Position numbers and translations under genes: made by a program. A stretch of 64,000 bases of DNA, from NCBI RefSeq assembly GCF_014695775.1, contig NZ_JACJOX010000074.1:1-64000 (forward strand). The letters are read 5' to 3'. Shown one piece after another: positions 8,421-16,675 of the stretch. This DNA comes from Leptolyngbya sp. FACHB-60 (GTDB lineage: Bacteria; Cyanobacteriota; Cyanobacteriia; Phormidesmidales; Phormidesmidaceae). Numbering within the stretch: position 1 is the first letter of the stretch; the number at the start of each line of letters is the position of its first letter. The notes beneath the pieces are model-generated. The model was not told the DNA's origin and did not search any database. It was given only the letters and a program-made list of their open reading frames with translations.

Positions 8421-9118
8421 GCCGCCTGCCCGCCGCCGACCCCTCTCCCTGGGGGGCTCAGGTACAGGCTGTTTCCCAGCGCTACGACCAGGAGTTCGCC
8501 GGTAAAGCTTTTGACTTGCCCCCCGAGGTCGAAGAAATGGCGGTGTTTCAAGACTGGATTGCCGGTACGCTGACGCCGCGCATCTCAACGCCCTTTTGGG
8601 AGTCGGTGAAGCCCCGCAAGCGCGATCGCTGTCTTGACATCGGCTGCGGCATCAGCTTTTTAATCTACCCCTGGCGCGAGTGGGATGCCCTGTTTCAGGG
8701 CCACGACATTAGCCCCGTGGCCTGCGCTGCGCTGACCGCTCGTGGCCCCCAGCTCAACTCGAAGCTGTTTAAGGGCGTCACCCAAGGTCCGGCCCACCGG
8801 CTGGAGTATGAGCCTCACACCTTTGACATGGCGATCGCTACGGGCGTTAGCTGCTACTACCCCGCCGACTACTGGGCCACGGTGCTGCAACAGGTGAAAA
8901 AAGTCATCAAGCCCGGCGGCTGGTTTTTGTTCGACGCCATCAACCCCGAAGCCGAGCTAGCCGAGCCCTGGGCCATTCTCGAAACCTACCTGGGGGCCGA
9001 GGTGCATTTAGAAGCCCTCGATCGCTGGCCCGCCCTGGTTAAAGCCGAGGGCGCACGGGTCGTTTCTACCAAAGACTATGAGCTGTTTCGCCTCTTTAAG
9101 GTGAAGTGGGACGCTTAG
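8417..9118 (+). CDS. Class I SAM-dependent methyltransferase
   Basis: 233 residues with Rossmann-type methyltransferase motifs: CLDIGCGISFLIYPW (motif I, about 73-87), GHDISP (post I), FDMAIATGVSCYYP (motif II region), and VIKPGGWFLFDAINPEAE (motif III). The substrate is not evident. The N-terminal approx. 60 residues are not a known domain to me. Translationally coupled to the small membrane protein upstream; followed by an AT-rich interspersed hairpin repeat. Confidence 0.8.
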   Translation: MSRLPAADPSPWGAQVQAVSQRYDQEFAGKAFDLPPEVEEMAVFQDWIAGTLTPRISTPFWESVKPRKRDRCLDIGCGISFLIYPWREWDALFQGHDISPVACAALTARGPQLNSKLFKGVTQGPAHRLEYEPHTFDMAIATGVSCYYPADYWATVLQQVKKVIKPGGWFLFDAINPEAELAEPWAILETYLGAEVHLEALDRWPALVKAEGARVVSTKDYELFRLFKVKWDA

Positions 9119-9124
9119 GAGGCA

Positions 9125-9170
9125 GTTTTGAGTTTTGAATTCAAAATTCAAAACTCGAAATTCAAAACTC
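9125..9170. repeat. Interspersed repeat family A, AT-rich hairpin (arms only)
   Basis: GAGTTTTGAATT (9130-9141) and AATTCAAAACTC (9145-9156) are perfect 12-bp inverted arms with a 3-base loop, followed by another AAATTCAAAACTC copy. The same AATTCAAAA motif flanks the cores at 18861-18965 and inside the hydantoinase gene at 53380-53428, 53885-53920 and 54314-54370. Confidence 0.75.
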
Positions 9171-9237
9171 TTCCCCTTTTCCCCACTTCCCCTGATTGCG
9201 CTACCATTAGCGGCGACATTTGGTCGGGAGGTCGCGT

Positions 9238-9981
9238 ATGGGCTTGGGTTCAAGAAACGCCAAACTGGGGCTGGGACTGCTGCTGCTAGCTCTACTCGGC
9301 GGCTGTAATCGAGGTGCTGAGGTGTCCGACGTGGCCTCGACCCCAGCCGAGAGCACGCCCACGGCTGGGGCCGAAGCCTCAATGGAGCCGGTGGAGGATG
9401 GCGGCTATCGTTCGACGCCCATTGACCCCATTCGCACGGCTCAGCTAGTGACCCAGGGGGAGGGATCGCAGGTCAATCTGCGATCGCAGCCCACCACCCA
9501 ATCTGACTCGCGGGGCTATGGCCTTGGCGGTGACGCAGTGACGCTGCTGCGCCTAGCCGAGGGCGAAGGAGGTCTGAGCTGGTACTACGTCAAGTTTGCT
9601 CAATCTGAGGCCGAGGGCTGGGTACGGGGCGACTTTATCGACACCAGTGCCCAGGCCGCCGCACCGTCTCCTACATCAGAAGAAATCACCACTGGTTCCT
9701 GTGGCGACAACCGACCGGAGGCGTTTTTTGAGACCAAATCTTTTAACATTCACCTGTGCCAAACCCCCCAGGGGTTGAGCTACATCGGCACCAACAAAAC
9801 CAACAACAAAACCCTCACCACCACCGACGTGCGCAACAGCCAGGGCACCTACATCGCCATCGACGGCAACCAGCAGTACCACATTAGCGATCAGGCCCTG
9901 GCGGTTTACCAAGTGAACGGCGGTAGCTACGATCAGCTCGAAGGCGAAGACGTGATTCGCCACGAGCGTTTTTTGTATTGA
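9238..9981 (+). CDS. SH3b-domain lipoprotein
   Basis: 247 residues from ATG 9238, with GGGAGG about 7 bases upstream (a TTG at 9220 is the alternative). LGLLLLALLGGC is a lipoprotein signal with the lipobox Cys. An Ala/Glu/Pro linker leads to a bacterial SH3-like domain (about residues 75-135: QVNLRSQPTTQSDSRG, then WYYVKFAQSEAEGWVRGDFI), a fold that often binds peptidoglycan or peptides. The C-terminal approx. 90 residues, with two Cys (SCGDN and HLCQT), form a second domain I do not recognise. Probably a periplasmic envelope protein. Confidence 0.75.
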   Translation: MGLGSRNAKLGLGLLLLALLGGCNRGAEVSDVASTPAESTPTAGAEASMEPVEDGGYRSTPIDPIRTAQLVTQGEGSQVNLRSQPTTQSDSRGYGLGGDAVTLLRLAEGEGGLSWYYVKFAQSEAEGWVRGDFIDTSAQAAAPSPTSEEITTGSCGDNRPEAFFETKSFNIHLCQTPQGLSYIGTNKTNNKTLTTTDVRNSQGTYIAIDGNQQYHISDQALAVYQVNGGSYDQLEGEDVIRHERFLY

Positions 9982-10021
9982 GGCAGGTTTTGCGATCGCG
10001 CGGGCTTACTAACTGCTGACA

Positions 10022-10046
10022 GCCTGAGACCTCTACAGTCTCAGGC
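10022..10046. terminator. Hairpin between convergent genes
   Basis: GCCTGAGAC (10022-10030) and GTCTCAGGC (10038-10046) are perfect 9-bp arms with a 7-base loop, lying between the SH3 lipoprotein (+) and the Cys peptide (-). No T-tract follows, so a bidirectional terminator or mRNA-stability element is inference. Confidence 0.45.
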
Positions 10047-10087
10047 AACCTGGGCTATCTAGATTTAGCGCTTAGGCCATTGCTAGC

Positions 10088-10228
10088 TTAGTCGCAGTTG
10101 AAAAATGGGCAGTCGAAGTTAGGTACCAGACAGGGCGCTGCGGCGGCAACACCGCCTACAGCGGCAGTCAGGACCAGGGCAGAAACGGCTACCAAAGAAA
10201 GCTTTTTGAGTTGAGTAAACGGCTTCAT
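10088..10228 (-). CDS. Tiny secreted cysteine-containing peptide
   Basis: 46 codons, read directly: a basic N-terminus (MKPFTQLKKLSLVAVSALVL), hydrophobic core and small-residue region ending VAAAA, i.e. a signal peptide, then a short mature part (about APCLVPNFDCPFFNCD) with three Cys and two Asp. No family recognised. It is divergent from the MerR regulator and its upstream region holds a MerR-type promoter (10289-10319). A metal- or stress-responsive exported peptide is inference. Coding status rests on the clean signal peptide and context; the RBS is weak. Confidence 0.55.
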   Translation of the reverse strand: MKPFTQLKKLSLVAVSALVLTAAVGGVAAAAPCLVPNFDCPFFNCD

Positions 10229-10288
10229 GACGGTGTGTCTCATTGATAGGAATTGAAAATGAAAAGCCTCTTAATGAAGCTGTGAATA

Positions 10289-10319
10289 GCTTAAACTCTG
10301 AGGTCGGCTTGAGAGTCAA
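10289..10319 (-). promoter_or_regulatory. MerR-type promoter for the Cys peptide
   Basis: On the minus strand TTGACT (10319-10314) is followed by a 19-base spacer and TTAAGC (10294-10289). The spacer holds the dyad ACTCT-N12-AGAGT (10295-10299 and 10312-10316). An overlong 19-bp spacer with a centred dyad is the hallmark of MerR-activated promoters. The -10 match is poor, typical of activator-dependent promoters. It lies about 60 bases upstream of the peptide ATG, and merR starts 107 bases to the other side. Confidence 0.5.
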
Positions 10320-10426
10320 TCCTCAAAATTTGGCTTAAGCTAGCTCTAGCGATCGCGGTCACTCATTTACCCTAGTCAAGCACAACTGTTATGCACCGCC
10401 TCGCTAGCGGACGGGTTACCTAGGCA

Positions 10427-10855
10427 ATGAAGAATTTACTCAAGATAGGCGAGCTGGCTAAACAAGCCAACGTAACTGTAGCGACTATTCGCTATTACGA
10501 ATCGCTACATCTACTTGAGCCGGTGAGTAAGGCAGAGAATGGCTATCGCTATTACGACGAAACGACGGTCAGCCGCTTGCAGTTTATTAAGCAGGCACAG
10601 TCACTACAGTTCTCCCTGGCTGAAATTCAGCAGGTGATAGATGTTCGCAACCAGGGAGAGCCAGTCTGCAACTTAGTAAAAGCGTTACTTGACCAAAAAA
10701 TTGCCACATTAGAGCAGGAAATTCAGCAGGCCGCAACCTTGAAAACCAGGCTAGACGCCTACCGTACCAGCTGGGTGGCCCGCCCCTTAGACAATCCATC
10801 CGCCGTCAAAGTTTGCAGCCTAATCGAGGAGGTCGGTCTACCTTCCCCTGGCTAA
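10427..10855 (+). CDS. MerR-family transcriptional regulator
   Basis: 142 residues. N-terminal winged-helix HTH: LKIGELAKQANVTVATIRYY and GYRYYDE (residues 5-45), then the dimerisation helix (VRNQGEPVCNLVKALLDQK... about 73-115). Cys occur at about 81 and near the C-terminus (KVCSLIEEV), positions where heavy-metal MerR proteins (ZntR/CueR/MerR group) bind metal, but the complete Cys-x-Cys pattern of a given metal class is not present. It probably activates the divergent Cys-peptide promoter and may repress itself. Effector unknown. Confidence 0.85.
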   Translation: MKNLLKIGELAKQANVTVATIRYYESLHLLEPVSKAENGYRYYDETTVSRLQFIKQAQSLQFSLAEIQQVIDVRNQGEPVCNLVKALLDQKIATLEQEIQQAATLKTRLDAYRTSWVARPLDNPSAVKVCSLIEEVGLPSPG

Positions 10856-10927
10856 GCGATCCTGGGCTGTCGCCATCAAACCCAACAGCCTTGATTTGCC
10901 TATGACAGGTGGGCAAAACGGTTTAAG

Positions 10928-12820
10928 CTAGCCTGGCGGAATCTCATCCCGCGACGGTGCCCGATTGGGTGGGGCTAAATCTACCGGAGCTGGAGCATAG
11001 GGGTCTTCATATTCTTGGGGGATTTGAGTCTCAAACTCATCTGGTAGAGGTTCAGTCTCAAATTCTCCGGGGGGGCTGAGCGGGGCGGGGTTGGTGCTGC
11101 CGCCGCCAACGGGGGCCACGGGCTGGGCCATTTCAGTGTGGATGGTTTCGGTCATGCGGCGAATGAGTTCGCTGGCACGGCCATCGTTGGCGGGGCGCTG
11201 CACCAGTACCGCCAGGGCATAGCGCTTGCCGTTGGGCACATCGACTAGGGCGACATCGCCCAGCATGGCCGAGATATCGCCGGTCTTGTTGGCCAGCAGC
11301 GAGCCATCGCGAATGCCCGAGGGAATCAAGCTTCCATTTTCGGTGCGCTGCATGATGCTGAACAGGCGATCGCGCGATCGCGGCGTCAGCAGGCCACCCT
11401 GGTCAATTAGAGCCATCAGCAGAGTCAGGTCTTTGGCGCTGGTGGTGTTGGTGCCGTCTAGATCGGGTAGGGGGTTGCGCAGCAGGGTGTGCTCTAGCCC
11501 CCAGGCGGCAAAGGTTTGGTTGAGCGCCTCAATGCCTCCCAGGGAGGCAATCATCATGTTGGTGGCGGTGTTGTCGCTGGCCACAATCATGCGGGTGGCG
11601 ATCTCTAAGGCGGTGTATTCGGTGCCCACCGCTTCGCCGCGCAGGGTGCCTGAGCCATTCGCCATGTACTCTTCTTGCAGGGCCATAGATTGATTGAGGG
11701 CCAGGTTGCCCGCATCAACCTGCTGCAAAAAGGCCACCAAAATTGGCACTTTAATGGTGCTGGCCGAGGCGACGGGTTCGGCTCCGCCCAGATCAATATA
11801 CTGGCCAGAGTCGAGGTCAACAGCAAAGCTGACCGGGGTGAGGCCGGGAGTAAGGGTGGCTAACTGCTCAAGCTCGCCCTTGAGGTGAGAAATTTCGCCG
11901 GTCAGGCGCAGGTCGGTCACGGTGGCGGCGGTGCCCTGCACTAGCGAACCGGCGGTGCGGCCAGGGTTGGCCTGGGCCGGTGGGGTTTCACCGGGGGCAG
12001 CCACGTTGCTGGGGCTGAGCACCGAGAGCAGAGTGCCTGCGATCGCCGCTACCCCCACCCCCAAAATAATCAGTCGAATCAGGTAGAGCAGCGGCAGGGG
12101 TGGGTTAGCCAGCCGTCGTCGGGCCTTGGCCGCCCGCGATCGCCGAGGCGACGGCGGATTATTGCTCGTGCCGCTGGAGTTTGAGGACTCTTCCAGCGCA
12201 CCGGGGGTCGATAGGCCAGACCGCTGGGATGGGGAAGAGGTAGGGGCGATCGCCGTACGCCGAGACTGGGGGCGTAGAGGGGTGACGTTGGGGGGCAGTG
12301 CCCTGGCCGCAGTTGCCCCCCTAGACGGAGCGACAGCGCCGTTGGGGTTCAAGGTGCTGGGGTGAATGCTGTGGGGATGCATTTGCAGCGGCGGGGCTCC
12401 GGGGCGAGGTGCGATCGGCGGAGCCGCCTGATTTAGGGGAGCCGGGCGCGGTTCAAAGACCTGCCCCTTGGGGGCAGTGGGTCTGGGTCTGCTAGGCGGC
12501 GGTTGGGCTGGCCCCCGACGGAAGGCCGGCAGCGAGGCATTGCGGGCGGCGGGGCGAATGACCGGCTCGATCTCGGGCTCTACAGAGGCCGGGCCAAAGT
12601 CGGGGGCGAGCTGCTGGTGCTGTCGCCACTGGTTGCGACGGCGAGCCACAGGCGACGTGCGCGGCTGCCCGTCACGGCCCCAACCGCCAGGTTCGGCCTC
12701 GCCCGGCAGCTGAAGCCCATCGCGGCTTGAGCTAGGCCCTGGGTTCGACTCTCCCCAGGGCGAACCCGCCTCAGGACGGCCTGCCGAAAATGGATTGCGA
12801 GGATCGTCGTACTGTGCCAT
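10928..12820 (-). CDS. Membrane-anchored class A beta-lactamase-fold serine hydrolase
   Basis: 630 residues. Residues 1-240 are a Pro/Ser/Arg-rich, low-complexity region predicted cytosolic; a single membrane segment follows (about 242-264, LIRLIILGVGVAAIAGTLL); the rest is a periplasmic class A beta-lactamase/penicillin-binding fold with S-T-I-K (about 353), S-D-N (about 414) and K-T-G (about 513). The C-terminus is again Pro-rich. The three motifs are intact, so it is probably an active serine acyl-enzyme, but a beta-lactamase-like role versus peptidoglycan processing cannot be decided. No typical Glu166 omega-loop motif (ExxLN) was recognised. Confidence 0.8.
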   Translation of the reverse strand: MAQYDDPRNPFSAGRPEAGSPWGESNPGPSSSRDGLQLPGEAEPGGWGRDGQPRTSPVARRRNQWRQHQQLAPDFGPASVEPEIEPVIRPAARNASLPAFRRGPAQPPPSRPRPTAPKGQVFEPRPAPLNQAAPPIAPRPGAPPLQMHPHSIHPSTLNPNGAVAPSRGATAARALPPNVTPLRPQSRRTAIAPTSSPSQRSGLSTPGALEESSNSSGTSNNPPSPRRSRAAKARRRLANPPLPLLYLIRLIILGVGVAAIAGTLLSVLSPSNVAAPGETPPAQANPGRTAGSLVQGTAATVTDLRLTGEISHLKGELEQLATLTPGLTPVSFAVDLDSGQYIDLGGAEPVASASTIKVPILVAFLQQVDAGNLALNQSMALQEEYMANGSGTLRGEAVGTEYTALEIATRMIVASDNTATNMMIASLGGIEALNQTFAAWGLEHTLLRNPLPDLDGTNTTSAKDLTLLMALIDQGGLLTPRSRDRLFSIMQRTENGSLIPSGIRDGSLLANKTGDISAMLGDVALVDVPNGKRYALAVLVQRPANDGRASELIRRMTETIHTEMAQPVAPVGGGSTNPAPLSPPGEFETEPLPDEFETQIPQEYEDPYAPAPVDLAPPNRAPSRDEIPPG

Positions 12821-12884
12821 GGTCTTTCGCCCTGTACCTTTCGCCCTGTGTGCCCGTTCACCCGTTTGCCGCTGCGATCGAGGG

Positions 12885-13661
12885 TTAGTCGTTTTTGGAA
12901 GCCTGACCGGCCGCCCAGTTGATCTGCCGCAAAACGCCCCTAAGCATAGCCAATTCTTGGCGATCGGGACCGGCTCGATGCAGCAATCGCCGCAGTTTAG
13001 CCATGCGGCTTGCGGCGGTATGGGGGTAAAGATAACCGATTTTCAGCAAAACGATTTCCAAATCTTGATAAAAGCCCTCCATCTGCTCTAAAGGTGCTAA
13101 ATGTCCCGCCGTCGCGGCCACCCCCACCGTCGGAAACGAGTCTCCTAGCGCCTCAGCGATCGCCGCTCGATGGAGCAAATAGGCACAGACCGCCACCGCC
13201 TGGGCTAGGTTCAGCGACGGATAGCGATCGCTAGCCGGAATGCGCACCCAGCGCTGGGCATAGATCAGCTCGTCGTTGCTCAGCCCCCGATCTTCGGGGC
13301 CAAAGATTAGGGCGGCGGCAAAACTCTCTGCTGGTGTAGGGGGCAGCAGCCAGGGTAGGGCGGTCTCCGGTAGCTCTAAGGGCTGGTCTTGGCGGTGCAG
13401 ACGACCAGTGGTGGCGATCGCCCGCTCACACCCCGCGATCGCCTCGGGCAGGCTCGACACCGTAGTCGCCGCCTCCAGCACATCGCCGCCGTGCACCGCC
13501 ATGCGCTGGGCCTCCTCCTCAGCCGGGTCACATTGAGGATTGACCAGCACCAGATGGCGCAAACCCATATTCTTCATTACCCGCGCCGCTGCGCCCACGT
13601 TAAGAGGCCCCGCTGGCTCGACCAGGACAATGCGGATTTGGTCTAGCTGCCAAAGGGACAT
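12885..13661 (-). CDS. TrmJ/TrmH-like (SpoU-family) tRNA/rRNA 2'-O-methyltransferase
   Basis: 258 residues from ATG 13661 (a TTG at 13682 would add seven). SPOUT signatures: EPAGPLNVGAAARVMKNMG (motif 1), ALIFGPEDRGLSNDEL (motif 2) and PSLNLAQAVAVCAYLL (motif 3). The arrangement, with the catalytic domain N-terminal and an approx. 80-residue helical C-terminus, is that of TrmJ, which methylates position 32 of tRNA using SAM. The exact target RNA is not provable from sequence. Confidence 0.8.
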   Translation of the reverse strand: MSLWQLDQIRIVLVEPAGPLNVGAAARVMKNMGLRHLVLVNPQCDPAEEEAQRMAVHGGDVLEAATTVSSLPEAIAGCERAIATTGRLHRQDQPLELPETALPWLLPPTPAESFAAALIFGPEDRGLSNDELIYAQRWVRIPASDRYPSLNLAQAVAVCAYLLHRAAIAEALGDSFPTVGVAATAGHLAPLEQMEGFYQDLEIVLLKIGYLYPHTAASRMAKLRRLLHRAGPDRQELAMLRGVLRQINWAAGQASKND

Positions 13662-13676
13662 GGGGAGTGGAGTAGG

Positions 13677-13741
13677 GTTCAAGGTACAAGGTACAGGGTT
13701 TACGGCGTCGCCTTGAACCTTAAACCCTGTACCTCAACCCC
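13677..13741. repeat. Interspersed repeat family C (GGTACAGGGTTTA hairpin)
   Basis: Arms GGTACAGGGTTTA (13690-13702) and TAAACCCTGTACC (13721-13733) are perfect 13-bp complements. Related GGGT/TACAAGG/TTTAGGG sequence occurs at 36477-36516 and 38186-38225. It lies between the TrmJ-like gene and the response regulator; it may act as a terminator. Confidence 0.65.
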
Positions 13742-13755
13742 TCTGGCCTACAGTC

Positions 13756-14469
13756 CTACCCTGCCTCATCCTCAAACCGATACCCCACGCCGGTCACGGT
13801 TTTGACAAAAGTAGGCTGCGACGAGTCGGGTTCAACCTTTTTGCGCAGGCGGGCAATGTGGGTATCAACAACCCGTTCGTCACCAAAGAAATCTTCGCCC
13901 CAGAGTTTTTCAATTAGGTGGTGGCGGCTCCAGACCCGGCCGGGATAACTCATGAAGGTGGCCAGCAGGTCAAACTCCAGCGGGGTGAGATCGAGCAGTT
14001 CTAAGTCGCCAGAGTCAACCTGACGGTGGGCAGTGCGCTGGTCAAGATCGAGACTGAAGTGGGCAGTGCGGTAGGTCTGAGCAGGGGCCTCTTGGCTGTG
14101 GCGCAGGCTGCGGCGCAGCAGGGCGCGCACTCGGGCCACCAGTTCTCTGGGGCTAAAGGGCTTGACCAGATAGTCGTCGGCCCCGGTAGATAGACCAATG
14201 ATGCGATCGATTTCTTCGCCCCGGGCGGTGAGCATGAGAATGTAGGGATCTTTGGCCCCCGGCCCTTGGCGCACCCTGGCGCACACCTCTAAGCCGTCGA
14301 GCTTGGGCAGCATGACGTCGAGAATCATCAGATCGGGCTGGAGGGTCTGCTGGTAGCGCAGGGCGGTTTCACCGTCGTCGCAGACCTCACAGGTAAAGCC
14401 CTCTTTTTCGAGGTAAAGCCGAATCAGGCGAGCAATTTCGGCTTCGTCTTCCACAATTAGAATCAGCAC
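13756..14469 (-). CDS. OmpR/PhoB-family response regulator
   Basis: 237 residues. Receiver domain (1-115): DE at 8-9, phosphoacceptor D51 in MILDVMLPKLDG, and K about 104 in DYLVKPFSPREL. Winged-helix output (about 135-235) ending RLRKKVEPD...TVTGVGYRFE. No kinase gene is adjacent, so its partner is unknown (orphan). Upstream is a 150-base region also flanking the divergent repeat-protein gene. Confidence 0.9.
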   Translation of the reverse strand: MLILIVEDEAEIARLIRLYLEKEGFTCEVCDDGETALRYQQTLQPDLMILDVMLPKLDGLEVCARVRQGPGAKDPYILMLTARGEEIDRIIGLSTGADDYLVKPFSPRELVARVRALLRRSLRHSQEAPAQTYRTAHFSLDLDQRTAHRQVDSGDLELLDLTPLEFDLLATFMSYPGRVWSRHHLIEKLWGEDFFGDERVVDTHIARLRKKVEPDSSQPTFVKTVTGVGYRFEDEAG

Positions 14470-14730
14470 CGCAATCTATCACCCCAGATATCTTGTCGCA
14501 GAATATCAACCTTGCACTAGCATACTCACTAAGGAAGTCCCTGCCCTACTCGGGCTAGTCCCTGGGCTCAACCATAAACCAGATGCTGGGAGCCGCCGCA
14601 CCGGTATGACTCAGGGTTGAGCCTAGGCCTGGGGCACTTTAAACGGCCCAGAATTCTCCACCTGGGTTGTTCGATTTGGTCGTTCACGCTTTGGAGCATT
14701 ACGGCTTGGGGCAATATCCATCGGTACGCT

Positions 14731-16668
14731 ATGACCTCACTATCACCCTCTACCCACATCGGCTTTGAACCGCTGCAGCGAGCCTTTGCCGCCTACCTTA
14801 AAGAGACCTGCCTCTACCCTGGGCTGACCCTCGACTGCTCCGAGCGAGCGGGGCGGTTGCTGCTGCTGGCGGAGCACAGAGCCCCTGAGGTGGGTACGCC
14901 CAGAGACTTACTGAAAGAGCTGGAGTCGGCGTTTCGAGAGCTGGTGCCGACAGTGGGGCTGCCGGAGGCCGACTGGGCAACGGTCGATGCTCTAGCGGTG
15001 CGGGTTTACCTCAAGCTCAAGTCGGTTGCCCAGCCCTACGCTATGCACACCTTTACCTGGCACCCCCAGGATGCAGTGCAGGTGATTTTTCCAGTAATCG
15101 CTGCGCCCCCTGAGATCGATACTGACGTTGACACTGGCGTCGATGCCGCCTTTGACCTCCCTAACAGCCTACCCGACGATCTAGCTGACGCTGCGGCTAT
15201 TGATCCCGACCTCAGTGCTGCCAAGGCCAACACCAGAACCAATTCCCCTGGGCTTGGGTTTAGCGATGCGGCCCTGGCGTTACCTGATACGGCGGTGCAG
15301 CCGCCCGCAGGGCCAGGGTGGGGGCAGCGCAGCCAGGGCTGGGCTCGCCACGGGCTGCGATCGCTGCGGGACTACTGGAGCTATGGCCTAGCGGGGCTAA
15401 TTTTGGTGGGCAGCGGGGCCTGCGGCTACGCCCTGTCGCGCCCCTGCGTGGTCGGCAGCTGCGATCGCCTCGAGCAAGCCACCGAGCACTACAATTTGGC
15501 CCAGGCCACTCTTTTAGTCGGCGACCCAACCGGCGACGACCTGGCCACAGCCCAGGCCGACCTCCAAACGGCGATCGATATGCTGACCCCCATTCCCACC
15601 TGGTCGGCTCACTATGACGTAGCCCAGGGCGACCTGGCGCGCTACGAGGGCAACATTGTCTTCCTTAACGCCATTGTTCGCGCCCAGGCGCTGGCCAACG
15701 AGGCGGCTAACCTGAGTCAATCCCCACCTCATCCAGTGGAGCGTTGGGTGAAGGTACATATGCTCTGGCAGCAGGCGATCGACCAGCTCAGCACCGTTTC
15801 TGCCGACAGCCCGGCCTTTGACTACAGCCAGCAAAAACTGCGCGAATATCGGGCTAACTACAGCGCCATTGGTCGCCGCATCGTCGCCGAAGAGGAGGCC
15901 GAAGCCAACTTTAACACCGCCATTCAAACCGGCGATCTGGCTCGTCAGCGCATGGAAACCGCCAATTCCCTAGCGGGCTGGCAACTGGCCGCCAAGGAGT
16001 GGCAAGCCGCTATTAACGGGCTGTCGCTGATTCCTCAAGGCACGATGGTCTATGACGAAGCCCGGGCTCAGCTCAGAGACTACCAAGCCCAGCTTAACCG
16101 CGCCAGCAACCGCTCTACCCTAGAGGAGGCCGGTGCCCAAAACTACCACCAGGCGGTGCAGGCCGCCCGCAGTGCCGCCGCTGCTGAGGCCAAAGGCCAG
16201 TGGACTCTGGCGGTGACCCAATGGCGTCAGGCGGTGGCCAGCGCCCAGCAAATTCCTGGCGACACCATTTTGGCGGAGGAGAGCGGGGTGCTGCTAGAGA
16301 CCTATCAGCCGGCCCTGGCCAATGCCCAAAATCGCCTTCGCACCGCCGTGGCTCTGCAAACGCTAACCACTAACCTAGCCCAGCTCTGCGAATCTTCGGC
16401 CACCCCCTGCACGGTGCGCGAAGACGCCAGCCAAATTCGCGTGGTGCTCTCTAGCCAGCACGCCGAGCCTCTGCGCCAGGCCATTACCCCCCCGGCCGCG
16501 GACGGCACCTTTGCCTTTACCAACCAGCTCAACCCCAACTCCCAGCAGCTGATCGAGCAAATTATTACTACCAGCCATCAGGTTGACCGTCAGGTGGCGG
16601 TGTATGACGCCCAGGGTGGGTTTGTGGCTCGCTACCGGCCCGACCTAGGTGGGTTTATTAAAAATTAG
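14731..16668 (+). CDS. Single-TM protein with periplasmic helical repeats
   Basis: About 645 residues from ATG 14731 (an upstream in-frame ATG at 14617 is less likely). A cytosolic N-terminus of about 220 residues, one membrane segment (YWSYGLAGLILVGSGACGYA), then a helical region with loosely repeated units such as WQQAIDQLSTVS, WQAAINGLSLIP and WRQAVASAQQIP, each followed by a Y-x-EA-x-x-x-L helix. The second such gene at 19600 has a like architecture. Function unknown; TPR-like scaffold is a guess. Confidence 0.6.
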   Translation: MTSLSPSTHIGFEPLQRAFAAYLKETCLYPGLTLDCSERAGRLLLLAEHRAPEVGTPRDLLKELESAFRELVPTVGLPEADWATVDALAVRVYLKLKSVAQPYAMHTFTWHPQDAVQVIFPVIAAPPEIDTDVDTGVDAAFDLPNSLPDDLADAAAIDPDLSAAKANTRTNSPGLGFSDAALALPDTAVQPPAGPGWGQRSQGWARHGLRSLRDYWSYGLAGLILVGSGACGYALSRPCVVGSCDRLEQATEHYNLAQATLLVGDPTGDDLATAQADLQTAIDMLTPIPTWSAHYDVAQGDLARYEGNIVFLNAIVRAQALANEAANLSQSPPHPVERWVKVHMLWQQAIDQLSTVSADSPAFDYSQQKLREYRANYSAIGRRIVAEEEAEANFNTAIQTGDLARQRMETANSLAGWQLAAKEWQAAINGLSLIPQGTMVYDEARAQLRDYQAQLNRASNRSTLEEAGAQNYHQAVQAARSAAAAEAKGQWTLAVTQWRQAVASAQQIPGDTILAEESGVLLETYQPALANAQNRLRTAVALQTLTTNLAQLCESSATPCTVREDASQIRVVLSSQHAEPLRQAITPPAADGTFAFTNQLNPNSQQLIEQIITTSHQVDRQVAVYDAQGGFVARYRPDLGGFIKN

Positions 16669-16675
16669 AGCAGAG

